64,000 nt of DNA from Ehretia macrophylla (lineage: Eukaryota; Streptophyta; Magnoliopsida; Boraginales; Ehretiaceae). This document shows, in pieces, positions 1 to 9,814 of the stretch (its first letter is position 1; each line of letters begins with the position of its first letter). Below the pieces are notes generated by a model that saw only the letters and a list, made by a program, of their open reading frames with translations, did no database searches and was not told where the DNA came from. The DNA lies in the NCBI GenBank assembly GCA_037974665.1, contig CM075768.1:7961501-8025500 (forward strand). The letters are read 5' to 3'. A program made the position numbers and the translations under genes.

Positions 1-142
1 CAAACACAACTTTTCATGCCTTTTCAGTCTTTTAAGTTTTCAACTCTCTATGTTCTTTCACTATATCCTTCCATTATCTTGTTTGCTATACTTTGCTTTA
101 CATTATTTTCTTTTCTCTTCAATTACCTAGTTTGCTAAATAC

Positions 143-156
143 AAAAAGGGGGAGAA
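143..156 (+). other. Second polypurine tract, upstream of the LTR
   Basis: AAAAAGGGGGAGAA lies about 330 bases before the tract that adjoins the LTR. It has the form of a plus-strand primer. It may be a leftover of an older internal end or an extra priming site; which one cannot be told here. Confidence 0.4.
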
Positions 157-297
157 CAAATGTGTAGAATAGTAATAAAAAGGCATGATAAAATTTAGAA
201 TTGCGAACTTGAGCTTAAAAGAAGACTCATACATTGAGAGGGTGCAAAAAATCAATTTTAGTAAAAGTATGCACAAGTTGAAGGGAGTTTGTACAAA

Positions 298-423
298 CTT
301 ATCACTTAAAATTTTAGGTTCAAGCAAACTTAAAGTGAACTCAATGCTCCCTTAAACTCACTTATCACTTAAAATTTTAGGTTCAAGCAAACTTAAAGTG
401 AACTCAATGCTCCCTTAAACTCA
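298..423. repeat. Perfect tandem duplication, 63 bp x 2
   Basis: Two identical 63-base units (298-360 and 361-423), each starting CTTATCACTTAAAATTTTAG, lie head to tail just before the polypurine tract of the copia element. Identity suggests a recent duplication. Confidence 0.95.
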
Positions 424-469
424 TTATGCTTACATTATTATTACTATTTAAGAAAGGTTTTGTCATCAT

Positions 470-481
470 AAAAAATGGGGA
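470..481 (+). other. Polypurine tract of the copia element
   Basis: AAAAAATGGGGA precedes the LTR start (TGTTAG at 485) by a few bases, which fixes the element on the plus strand and marks the LTR as the 3' one. Confidence 0.7.
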
Positions 482-884
482 TATTGTTAGCCTAAAAGGC
501 TTCTAATCTTACTTTTGATGATAACAAACCACAATTATATTTAATGAGTTTGTTTAAGTGTGCATGAATGAGATGAGTCAAGGTTGACTCCGGAACCAAG
601 TTCATCAAGCTAAAGAAGAAATAAAATCATCCATAAACTCAAGGAAATATAAACATTCGAAGATTGAAGATGGAGCTATAAGGATGGAGACGAAAGTCAT
701 AAGGGGTACCAGTTGAGACTTGACCAAGGTTTGCGTCTTGCAAATGGTATATTCTCTCCTAAAAGTATTTTTGAAAATATTCATCTATCTTTGAAAAAGA
801 TGTTACAAAAGATTTAATAAAAGAAGCATAAAAGAACCCAAGCCCTAGTACCTTTTGAGCAAACCAAACGACCCCAGGGGAACT

Positions 885-984
885 AGTCGACCATTGCCAA
901 AGGGGTCCTCCGCCCGAGGCTCCTGCACCGGACGAGGTCCCCTTGACCGATCGACTGGTGGAGCAGGGGTCGACCGATCAGGCC
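885..984. other. GC-rich block with TCGAC words in an AT-rich LTR
   Basis: About 100 bases of much higher GC content than the rest of the LTR, with three TCGAC palindrome cores (near 887, 949 and 969) and runs such as GGTCCCCTTGACCGATCGAC. A similar block occurs in an unrelated gypsy LTR at 32255-32385. Confidence 0.7.
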
Positions 985-1425
985 AAAACACTATTTTAAA
1001 AATAAAGCCATTTTATGAACATTGGAGAGCATTAAATGCACACATTTCAGTCTCTATTAATCTCTCTCAACTGCAATCTTTCAAAGTATTGATTCAAAGC
1101 AATTACTTTTGATTTCTAACATTATTTTCATCTTTGAATCATCATTGTGTTATACTAGAGCAAGACTTTGTGAGCAATATTGAGAGAAGCATTCATTGTA
1201 TTCATCTACCCTAAAAGAAGACTTTTATTGTTAGTCTCAAACACTTATCAAAAGAGAGAGTTAAATACTTTGAAAGGAAGGAATTCTTTGTCAAAGGTGT
1301 TGGGGTTGAAGCTTTGTATTGAGAAAGAATTTTTCTATTGTAAAAGCTTGAACTACCATTGTAGTTAGTTTGTGGACTCATCAACGTTTGAAGAGTCATA
1401 ATAGTGAAGATTGTTGAAATCCTAA

Positions 1426-1483
1426 GCGAGGAGCTTAGGTCGTGGACTTAGGCAGTGAGGAGCTTAGGTTGTGGACTTAGGCG
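1426..1483. repeat. Tandem repeat, 29 bp x 2
   Basis: Two near-identical units (1426-1454, 1455-1483) with the core GAGGAGCTTAGG followed by GTGGACTTAGGC. The downstream words AACCACGCTAAAT and CTCTTTCTCTC are typical of the 3' part of SIRE-like LTRs. Confidence 0.85.
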
Positions 1484-1689
1484 GGGGCCAAACCACGCTA
1501 AATTGTGATTTGCAATCTCTTTCTCTCAACTCTCTCTTTGCATTATTTTCTGCGCACTAAGTGTTTGTTAAATTGTCTCACTTACAATTTTTATTGCTAG
1601 AGTGCATATTTGATTAAAATTGTTTTTGATTAATCATTGGTAGTATATTATCTAATCGAAAAATTAGTATTATTGTCTATATAACCTAA

Positions 1690-1724
1690 TTCCCCCCCTC
1701 CCCCCTCCCTCCCTCCCTCTTCTT
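1690..1724 (+). repeat. Pyrimidine tract near the LTR end
   Basis: A run of only C and T (C-blocks then CCCT units) about 20 bases before the LTR end. C-rich tracts here are usual for Maximus/SIRE LTRs; the CCCT repetition looks like simple-repeat growth. Confidence 0.8.
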
Positions 1725-1745
1725 AGGTTCAATCAAGGGACAACA

Positions 1746-3290
1746 ATATGTTATGTAGTTAAGGTAATGTAGAGAATATTAGAGATTATAAGTGGTCTTA
1801 AAGTTAACCTCAAAGAATGTGTGTTGGTTAAATTACAATCAAATCTAACTTATCCTTAATTATGAATTCTATTTGAATTGCTAGTTATGGTGCAATTGGA
1901 GAAGGTTTGAAAGGGGTTATGGGCTTCTTAAAGGTGAGTGACTTGCATTATATTTGCATTTCTAGTTATGGCTATGCTTGTGTAACGTATTGGTTAGTTG
2001 ATGTATGGTGTTCCCACTTATATGAATTGTCAATGCTAATGTATATGTTATTTATTATGCAATTGTCTTTGTGTATTATTTTGAATTTAAATAATGTTGC
2101 ATATGTGATCGCTTGTGTTATAAATTGTTGCCTATTGATTGTAATTCATGTGCGGGGGCAACCTACTTTGTTGTCCCTCATTTATGTATTTATTGGCTTT
2201 TATTGTTATATTGCTTTATCATTGTTTTTTGTGGTTTCGTTTCTATGGTTGCACAACCTCATCATCGCGGTAGAAGTGATGGCCTCGTTGGGCGGCATTG
2301 GGCTTGCCAGTGTTGGTAGCCTTAACTCCATCTGCTATTCCCTGATTCACCTGGTCCGGAGATCGCCAGGGTATGTTGGGTCGTAGGTTTGATTACATCT
2401 AGAGTACCCATTGGTGTAAAGGGATGCCGACATAATGAATTCGAGTTCGTGGTTCGTGAGTTCATGGTTCGTGATTCAAAGGGTTAGAGTGATAAGGGTT
2501 ATCGCAATGTATCCTTTTAAAGTGTGTGGTATTTCATAGTTTAATTGTTTCTCTACTGTATAATTGCTATCTTCTGTGACTAACTGTTGCATTGCACGAA
2601 ATGATTTCAGAAACCTCCTCGGTTAACAGTTCCCTCCCTCACTGAGTATACATGTATTGTATGTTCACCCCTCCTTTCTAATATTTTACAGGTAAAGAAG
2701 TAACTGGATCTCTAGAGGGAGTTCGGAGGCTTCATTGCATGCTTGTAGTTGTGGATAATTGTTTTATGTATTGATGATGTAAATATGTTATCTTTTGAGA
2801 CCTATGGGTCTTATGTATATTTGAGTTGTTTTGGATGAATGTAAATTGAAGTTAAAAGTATTGTATAATGTTAGTAGTTAGTTGGGTTGTAATAACTTTA
2901 TGCTTTGCTTTAATGTTTAGTATTGCATGCTTGTGTGGCTGGTGGAAGTTAGTTGATTGTTTGACTAAATTTATAAGAAAGAAAGATAAATATGATTAAA
3001 GTGGTAAGATAAGCGGATTTAAAACATAGAATTTCAATGGAATTGATTTTGCATGCTTGTATGTTATATTGTCATGGTCTAAGGCTCGGATGGCCTTAAT
3101 GTTGGGAAAGTTGCGTGGTTGAAGTTTGGAGTTGTCGAGAATGTTATGGTATGTGGTTTGTGGTTTCATCTTTTGTTTACAGGTAACCAATTAGGCCTAA
3201 AAACAGGGAAAACGCCGCCTGTTTTTCTCATTTTTCGTGCCTAGGGTATTGTATCCGAGCTTCAATCTCGTGAGGGATCGGGGTGTTACA
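1746..3290 (+). repeat. 3' part of a long Ty3/gypsy LTR
   Basis: This stretch ends GGATCGGGGTGTTACA, the same ending as the long LTRs at 26718 and 31918, and carries in the same order the inner marks CCTACTTTGTTGTC (2162), GGCATTGGGCTTGCC (2294), AGAGTACCC and CTCACTGAG (2638). Its start was cut off by the copia element whose LTR ends at 1745, so at least 1.5 kb is missing to the left of the window. It abuts gypsy integrase sequence at 3291 and so was itself inserted into that element. Long translations in it are LTR sequence, not genes. Fossil. Confidence 0.75.
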
Positions 3291-3666
3291 ATACCGAGGG
3301 CAAAATAAAGTTGATAAGAATTAGATTGAAACAAGCTCAGGATTGTCAAAAGAGTTGGGCAGATAAACATAAAAAGGAGATTGAATTTCAAGTTGGAGAT
3401 CATGTATTCTTGAAAGTATCAGCAACTCGTGGAGTAGTTCATTTCCTAAAATGAGGGAAGCTTATTCCTCATTTCATTGGCCCGTTTGAAATTTTGGAAA
3501 AAATTGGCACTATGGCTTATCAATTGGCATTACCTCCATCATTGTGCAAAATTCATGACGAGTTTCATGTGTCACACCTTCGACGATATATGTACAACCC
3601 TGATCACATAGTACCAAGAAACCATTCGCTTAGTGTAGTTAAGAAAGCTACAGGCTTCACGGATTA
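3291..3666 (+). pseudogene. Gypsy integrase C-terminal domain fragment
   Basis: The translation shows the standard tail of a plant gypsy integrase: a helical LKQAQDCQKSWADK segment, then VGDHVFLKVS, the GPFEILEKIG strand, and FHVSHLRRY. In a live element this domain helps integrase bind DNA. No clear chromodomain follows, unlike the three Tekay-type copies elsewhere in the window, so this element may belong to another lineage or have lost that part. Broken fossil. Confidence 0.85.
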
Positions 3667-5016
3667 AAGTTATAAAATTTATATTCATGTAATCTAGGGG
3701 CTTCTTTTATTTCTATTTTAATCCATGCATTTTGTTTTAACAACTACTCTATCATAAAAGTCATTTAGTGCCTTAAGTGGTTCTGGTGCTACTTTTTCTT
3801 CAAATGTACATATTTATGTATTATATATTCTTATAACTTAATGTACGTTAAATGCATAGATATTTTTTCCATTATTCTGCATTAGATTTCTAACACAACC
3901 AAAATAAATTAGAAAGCTTTAAAACCAAGGCACCTTTTTAATGTCCTTTTGAAAATAGAAATTTTATCACTTAGAAAAGAAATTACCTTCAAAGAGTTGA
4001 TTTTGACCATTTCACATTTTGCAAAAATCTACGTAATGATTGCATTCGTAGTTATGTTATGACCTTTTGTTGAACGTCATTTTTAAGAGTTTTTCAACTA
4101 CCTAGTAAATTATCATTATACGAATAATGATTTGATGTACTATATACTATCGTTCCATTTCACGATACTATATCCGTGATATAATTTGAGAGTCTATTTT
4201 GTTTCTTGCCTTCTTGAAATGTAAGATTGCATACTTGTTCCATTTAGCCAAAAATGTAATGTCAAGAGTATCCTTACTTGTTTATTGATGGCTATCTCTT
4301 TCCTTTTTTAAACTGTACATTGACTATTACTGCTCGACAAGTTAAAATAATTAACTTGATAAGGGGGATAAAAACCTATCATAATAAACTTGATAGGAGG
4401 ATAATACCTATTAAAATGAACCTGATAGAGGGATAATACCTATCATAATAAACCTGATAGGGGAGATAATACCTTTCATAACGAACTTGATGGGAGGAAT
4501 AATACCTATCAAACTGTACTGATTACCGACGACCCTTTCTTCTGCCGGGGACTTCCATGATTAATTTATATGCGACCTATTATTTATATGACTTGTATAT
4601 TCCTATCACTTTTTGGCGAATGAGTCCTTACTGAGCTTTTGTTCACTTACCCCTTTTGTTTTTGCATGCTTTCTTTGCAGAGAAATAAGAGTAAGAATTC
4701 GAGTCTTGTGATGATATAGTGCAGAGAGATTTACCCATTCAAATATTATTTAGTGTTGGATTTGAATTTTAATTATAACATTCGAGTTTGTTTGTAATAA
4801 TTGAGGAGTTTTACCTCATGTTATGATCCTTGGAGTTACAAGCAACATTTGAGTATTTAGAGTATTTATTGGAGATTTCAATCATTAAGGTTTTAGTAGC
4901 TCTGCACTAATTGTATTAGGATTGTATGCATTGTGGGATTTAAGGGCTATACCTTTCAAGCACACGACATGTCATATGTCGAGGTCTGATCGACTATCGG
5001 ATTTTGGGGTGTGACA
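3667..5016 (+). repeat. 3' LTR region of the gypsy element (left edge unsure)
   Basis: Non-coding stretch between the integrase tail and the LTR end at 5016. It carries the mark TTACTGAGC (4628) followed by a pyrimidine-rich run ending TTTGCAG at 4680, as in other gypsy LTRs of this window, and a five-unit minisatellite. A possible LTR start is TGTAATCTAGGGG at 3689, but no good polypurine tract precedes it. Confidence 0.55.
4350..4512. repeat. Minisatellite, about 33 bp x 5
   Basis: Five diverged units of 31-34 bases with the form AACTTGATAGGAGGATAATACC plus TATCAT-like spacers, shown here only as the shared core GATAGGGGGATAATACC. It lies inside the gypsy LTR, upstream of the CTGAG mark. 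Confidence 0.8.
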
Positions 5017-6989
5017 GTTACTTTTTAAAAGAATGGGAAAAAATTGGGAAAATATGTAAATATCAAGGACTAAGCATGTCACTTTTGAAATAATAAAAAT
5101 AAAAAAGTAAAAAAGTACAAAGATTAGGGGACCATTTGCGAAATTTACCCTGTTGAGTTTTTGATCACTTTTTCTCTTTCACTTTTGTAAAAATGGAAAG
5201 AAATAGACTATTAGTAGCTATGCCGATTATGAAACTTGTTATGTTATGATTTAAATAATGTCCCAATATATATTATTGGGAAATTTTTTCATATTGACTT
5301 GGGACTAGAAATCACCACTTTGCTATCATTGTCTTTGGGGGAACCTGATGATGTTATTTTGAAGATTGGTACCATAGAACTCTAGTATTGATCAACTTTG
5401 TAACTTTACAAAAGACAATGCTTTAATTCCTATCACTGAAATTTATGTACTGAAGCCTTGGACTTTTAGAAGATTGATTATTGGGTTTGAAACTATGCTC
5501 ATTATTATTAATTATAAATTTTCTGAGTCTTGCTACTATAATTATCCGAGGGTTTGTGGTTTCTCAACTTTGATGGTTTTAGGGGATACTTCTTTTAGGT
5601 GTTTGACAATTATGTGTTAAAGTGTAAAATTCATTGTCCGAGCTGAGCACTTGACCTGCAAAACAAATGCACCACTGGAGGTTGTTTCCAGGGACTTCCT
5701 CCAACGATCAAATCAGTTAAATTGATCTGAGCACGAACAATATGATAAGGATTTAACAAGTAGTTGTTTTAGGCGAAGAGACAAGTTATATTTTTGTGAC
5801 TGTTGGTGTGCTTTTTGTACTATTCGATAAAGAATCTTTTTGGGATATATGGTGAGCCATAAAAATCAGAGAGATCTCTTAAAAAAGGATATGTCATCAG
5901 ATAGAACACTTAAGACAAATCAGATGTTAAATCGAGGGGTCGAAAAACTACCCTATCAATATAGAATAAATCCAAATAAGTGTTCATCGAGGGATAACGT
6001 GATCAAAACTAAGGAAATCAAGTATTGGAAAGAAATGGATATTTACTGTTGAAGACAAGAAGTTACTCAAAAAAAAAAGTGAAGAACATGAAACTGAAGC
6101 TCTAATAAATATCAATGATAGTATTAAGTTACCACTTTATTTGAAAATTTAAGTTGTTATAGAAGAATAGTTTGTTATATTTGTTTATTAGAGAGGAGTT
6201 TAATATATTTCTCGTCAATATGCTCTTGCACGTGTATGCGAGATTTAATTTTTTTAGCCTTGCACATAAAAAAATTTAACATTTTAAACAGGTGATGACG
6301 AGACTTGAATCCAATACCATTTGCTAAACTATGTTCTGATAATATATTAAATGATCGCTTTATCTAAAAGTTTAAGTTATTATAAATGAGTTCGTTATAT
6401 TTATCTATTGAGGGTGAATCTGTCATATTTATTTATTATGTTTAACACGTTGAGATGCTGAAAAATGAATTATCCAATCTAAAGCCAACATCATGAGTCA
6501 CCTTTATCATCAATAACTAAATACTCACGTTATTATTTTCTACATAATCAATGGGAGAAAGACTTTCAGGTCCCTAAGGTTTTGCATAAATCCTAAATAG
6601 ATTTTTCAATTTTTGTTATTTTCTTGGAAGATTTATTTTGTTAACAACTGTCTATTTTTCTACGCTTGATGGATATTTTAGTCATTTGTTCCTATTAAAT
6701 GAAAAGAAAAAAAGGACCTAGTCCACAATGTGCCACATGGACCATACTAACTCAAACGGTTCATGTGAGGAAGTGAAAAGGCTTCCTTCATTGAATCCAT
6801 CAGATAGTTTCCTCCTAAACCCCCTTCCCTCAATGATACCCTATAGCTTATTTTGGGGCTTTAAAAGTTGAAATTGGCTAATGATCAATAACGAGGATGA
6901 CATTGGCTTGTTCAAGCTTTGAGAACTGCATTTTGTGGCATTGCTGGTCTTTAACATATCAGGTTTTTTTCTTTTCCAAAGTAAGCAAA
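5017..6989. other. AT-rich interval without a recognisable gene
   Basis: Nearly 2 kb between the gypsy LTR end and the LINE 3' end. I see no coding sequence of a known family; the 70-codon reading frame at 5840-6052 has no recognisable motif. The stretch at 6555-6780, with words such as GGTCCCTAAGGTTTTGCATA, and the stretch at 5080-5150 look like degenerate dispersed repeats of a kind common in plant intergenic DNA, but I cannot name them. Confidence 0.6.
6120..6443. repeat. Pair of diverged direct repeats, about 90 bp
   Basis: 6120-6215 and 6348-6443 share an ordered set of words: ACTTTATTTGAAAATTTAAG versus GCTTTATCTAAAAGTTTAAG, then TTGTTATA/TTATTATA, then TTCGTTATATTTATCTATT-like sequence. 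The second copy is preceded by a degenerate TTTGCTAAACTATGTTCTGA, resembling the ends of a common plant dispersed repeat. Unclassified. Confidence 0.6.
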
Positions 6990-7385
6990 ATTGTGTGTTC
7001 TTGAAAGGGAAAGAATACAAAGAGTTTGTACAAACACAAATCACTCATGACAAAAGGTCACCTAGACAAAACATGAGAACTGAGACTAAAAAACACCCAA
7101 ACCCAAAAGAAAATAAGCCAAGCAATCAAACAAAGGGCTATGAGAAACAACCCCTAATGAGGGGAATGCGAAGATACTCAAACATGTGAATACAATAAAA
7201 TAATGGAAGAAACATCTAGCTATTCAACTGAATTTTATTGGCATAATGTCAATTGATGCTTGTGCTAAAGGATCGTTTATCTCCTCAGGACATATAGCTT
7301 TTAAGATCTCTATTACCTGCGAAAGAACAACCAAAAGTAAAAATAGAATCGAAAGTACATAAAGGGTGATCAATAAAAATAAGAT
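6990..7385 (-). other. LINE 3' untranslated region
   Basis: Downstream of the last coding motif, the minus strand reads as a T/G-rich stretch with TTTGTACAAACTCTTTGTATTC before CTTTCAAG-like sequence, a shape usual for the ends of plant L1 elements (the longest exact word I rely on is TTTGTACAAACTCTTTG). The poly(A) tail is worn away, so the 3' edge is set only roughly at 6990. Confidence 0.5.
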
Positions 7386-8329
7386 TTAAGCCTTCTTTCC
7401 AGATGCGCTTTGTAAAGATGGATTCGAAAAATAAATGGTCTCTGGACTCACAACCAAGATAGCAAAAAATACAATTAGCCCTAACAATAGTGCCCTAAGT
7501 GATAAGGCGGTATCTAGTGGCAAGTCTGTCAATTGATCATTTATGTTAGCACAAATGGAAATGTTAAAGTGAAGGGGATTAAGTTGTACAAAGGAAGGAG
7601 CGTAGATTGGCCAAACCCAATGGTCATGGTCAATAATATCAGAGACTTTACTCTCCAAGTAAGGATAAAGAATATGGATATCCTGCATGGGAAGAAGACT
7701 TCCCAAAGGGTACTAATTGTTATACCAAAAGAAAATGTCTTTGTCATTCCCAATCCTGTGAGTGATGAGATTACGAGTTACTGGTCTACGTTTAAGGAGT
7801 TTTCTCCAAGACCAAAAAGCATCACTAGGAATCTTCATAGTCCAAAAACATTTGTTCCTCATATGATTAGTCCAAACCCAATCACTCCAAGTGGTATCTC
7901 TTATAGAGTACATTCTCCAAAACAATTTCAAGAAAACAACCTTATTGATATCAGCACGTTTTCTAAGGCCCAAACCACCTTCTTGAAAGGGTTTATGGAT
8001 GGTCCCCTAACAAACTTTAGGACTAGATCACGCCAAAGGAATGCAATGAATTTTATCTCAATGTCATTGAGCACACCTCTAGGGATTAACATAGAACTTG
8101 CCCAGAAGAGATGAAAATGGTTAAGCACCGACTTTAAGAGTTGAAGTCTTCCAGCAAAAGATAACTAATTATGAGTTTAATAGCTAATATGTTTGGTAAC
8201 TTTGTCAATAATATTTTGACAATCCATTTTCCTAAGCCTACCAGAAATTAGAGGAACCCCAAGATATCAAACACGAAGAATCCCTTCCTTAAACCCCAAA
8301 GTGTTGATGATACAATCCTTCAAGATATT
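7386..8329 (-). pseudogene. LINE reverse transcriptase C-terminal part and zf-RVT-like tail
   Basis: On the minus strand the reading runs from the copia insertion leftwards: YLGVPLISGR, the SFAGRLQLLKSVL segment, FIAFLWRD, GGLGLRKRAD and finally a weak cysteine/histidine tail (IFC, then ESRDHLFF). These are the usual ordered blocks after the catalytic domain in plant L1 reverse transcriptases. The blocks lie in more than one frame with stops between, so the gene is broken. Plus-strand open frames over the same bases (7533-8114) are antisense shadows. Confidence 0.85.
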
Positions 8330-8334
8330 ATTGT

Positions 8335-9800
8335 TGGGAAATATACATGATAATTAAATTTTTAATTACACAGTGGAAAATAATCATGTATCCATTCATG
8401 GTTAATTACGCAGATTTAATGCATACAATAAATAATATTATGTAGAATTACCTCTTTAGGATTACCTCTTTGCGCGAATACTACAGTAGAATCTGAGATG
8501 AACTTCCCACGCGTAAAGCCTCCAAGATTAGTCCACACAGAATCCAGGCTATCAATTGTATGTCACCCCCACTAGGTTTTTAGAGAAACCCTATAATTTT
8601 ATTCTGACTTGAAAAGTATGATAGCTTTTTTCCTGACAGAATAGTACAATATATAGGAGACACATGTAACCTAGGACCACATGTGGACTGGACTTAAACT
8701 AACCAGTCTTGGACTCCATAATAACCAAATCACCATCCAATTACTACGAGCTCAATTAAATTAATATTTAGGACGATCCAAAATTTAATTTAATCTTTTC
8801 TCTAATCCAATTAATCTGCAAATTCTATTTGTGTGTGACCTCTCGGGTTCACCATTAATCGGTAGTGAATAATTAATTCTACTAATTAATTAAATTAGAA
8901 CTCCTTCTATTTAATTCGCAAATCATGAGTGACACCTAGTAGTATATCGCGATTATCCAATTAAAGATGAAGTGCAAGTATGCGAACCCATTAGTAATTT
9001 CTATGCAATCGAATCCTACTGTCTCAATTATCCCGATCGAGCCAGAGTCATGAATTAGGTCGTCAAACTCTATTACTCGATCATATGCCAAAATCTATTT
9101 AATTAGTAACTAATGAATAATCCATGGAATGACTTCCACTATTCCACCTAGGCCAAGGATTTCTAGTTACATAATTAATAGATCGCATAGAATTCCCAAT
9201 TGACAGTTCTCGTATCTACACACACATACCTCCATGATGGAATAGATCATAACCACTGAATACATTGTCTAATCCGTGATTAGGACTAGCTTAATTGCAC
9301 TAGCAAATTATGGTATTCTTAATCATGAGATAATCATGGTGTCTCAAGTTTGAGGATTAATTGCACGATTACATAATACAACGAATTATTGACATTCCAT
9401 GTAATTCGTTGTATTGGTGGTCAAGTCCAGTGACTTGTTCGTAACAAGCACTTAAACATCTAGTGTAATAATATGAGACTAATCGCCCAAATTAATATCT
9501 CATATAATTTGGTTAGTAGACTATAATCCAATCTATCTGAATAAATTAACGATCAATTAGTTTATCTTATGATCGGGGATAACTTTTAGAATATATTTGT
9601 GAATATAGATTCTGTCACTCATATCCTTACTTCTAAGGATTGAATTTATAAATAATATTCTAAGGACTTTATTTATTTAATTGAAACATTAATAATAAAT
9701 AAATAAACTGCCCCTATTAAATAATTTAATAAATTAAATAATACGTTATCCATAATTTCTAAATTACAATTAATTGGCTTTTAGAGCATTATTCCTAACA
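8335..9800 (-). repeat. 3' LTR of the copia element
   Basis: 1466 bases; on the minus strand it begins TGTTAGGAATAATGC and ends GTATATTTCCCA. It matches the 5' LTR (48526-48645 plus 57581-58923) along its whole length. It is AT-rich and free of coding sequence. Confidence 0.93.
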
Positions 9801-9810
9801 ATCCCCTACT
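9801..9810 (-). other. Copia polypurine tract
   Basis: Minus-strand AGTAGGGGAT directly before the 3' LTR start; the primer for plus-strand DNA synthesis in this class. Confidence 0.75.
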
Positions 9811-9814
9811 TGCA

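Larger units (their letters stand above)
1..1745 (+). mobile_element. 3' end of a Ty1/copia retrotransposon (Maximus/SIRE-like)
   Basis: The window opens inside this element; the rest lies to the left. What is seen is a non-coding 3' internal stretch (1-484), a polypurine tract, and one LTR that begins TGTTAGCC and ends GACAACA. The LTR start (a TGATGATAACAAA-like word shortly after TGTTAG) and its end (C-rich tract before a TTAGGTTCAATCAA word) resemble the Maximus/SIRE group as I know it. No gag or pol remains in view. It sits in a gypsy LTR whose 3' part resumes at 1746. Fossil; state of the rest unknown. Confidence 0.7.
485..1745 (+). repeat. 3' LTR of the Maximus/SIRE-like copia element
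   Basis: 1261 bases from TGTTAG to ACAACA. It contains a GC-rich TCGAC block, a 29-base tandem repeat, and a C/T tract near its 3' end, a common feature in this group. The bases left of 485 belong to the element's interior, so no TSD can be read in the window; this also argues against a solo LTR. Confidence 0.7.
3291..5016 (+). mobile_element. 3' end of a Ty3/gypsy retrotransposon
   Basis: Integrase C-terminal coding sequence (3291-3666) followed by about 1.35 kb that ends TTTTGGGGTGTGACA, a usual plant gypsy LTR end. The LTR start was not found with confidence. The left part was separated by the insertion of the LTR ending at 3290 and lies outside the window. Incomplete and broken; no age estimate is possible because the partner LTR is not in view. 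Confidence 0.7.

Noticed and set aside
1907-2386. A 159-codon open frame with a hydrophobic product
   Set aside because: It lies wholly in the 3' part of a gypsy LTR and crosses conserved LTR marks; the equivalent parts of sister LTRs have no such frame.
5640-5760. A remnant of a host coding or regulatory sequence (words such as CACTTGACCTGCAAAAC and CCTCCAACGATCAAATCAG)
   Set aside because: It recalls a dispersed plant sequence, but I cannot name a family or find boundaries.
5840-6052. Possible small host gene of 70 codons
   Set aside because: Lysine/asparagine-rich product of AT-rich DNA with no recognisable domain, splice context or promoter.
7533-8114. A 193-codon plus-strand open frame
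   Set aside because: It is antisense to LINE reverse transcriptase blocks that are recognisable on the minus strand; the product has no known motif.
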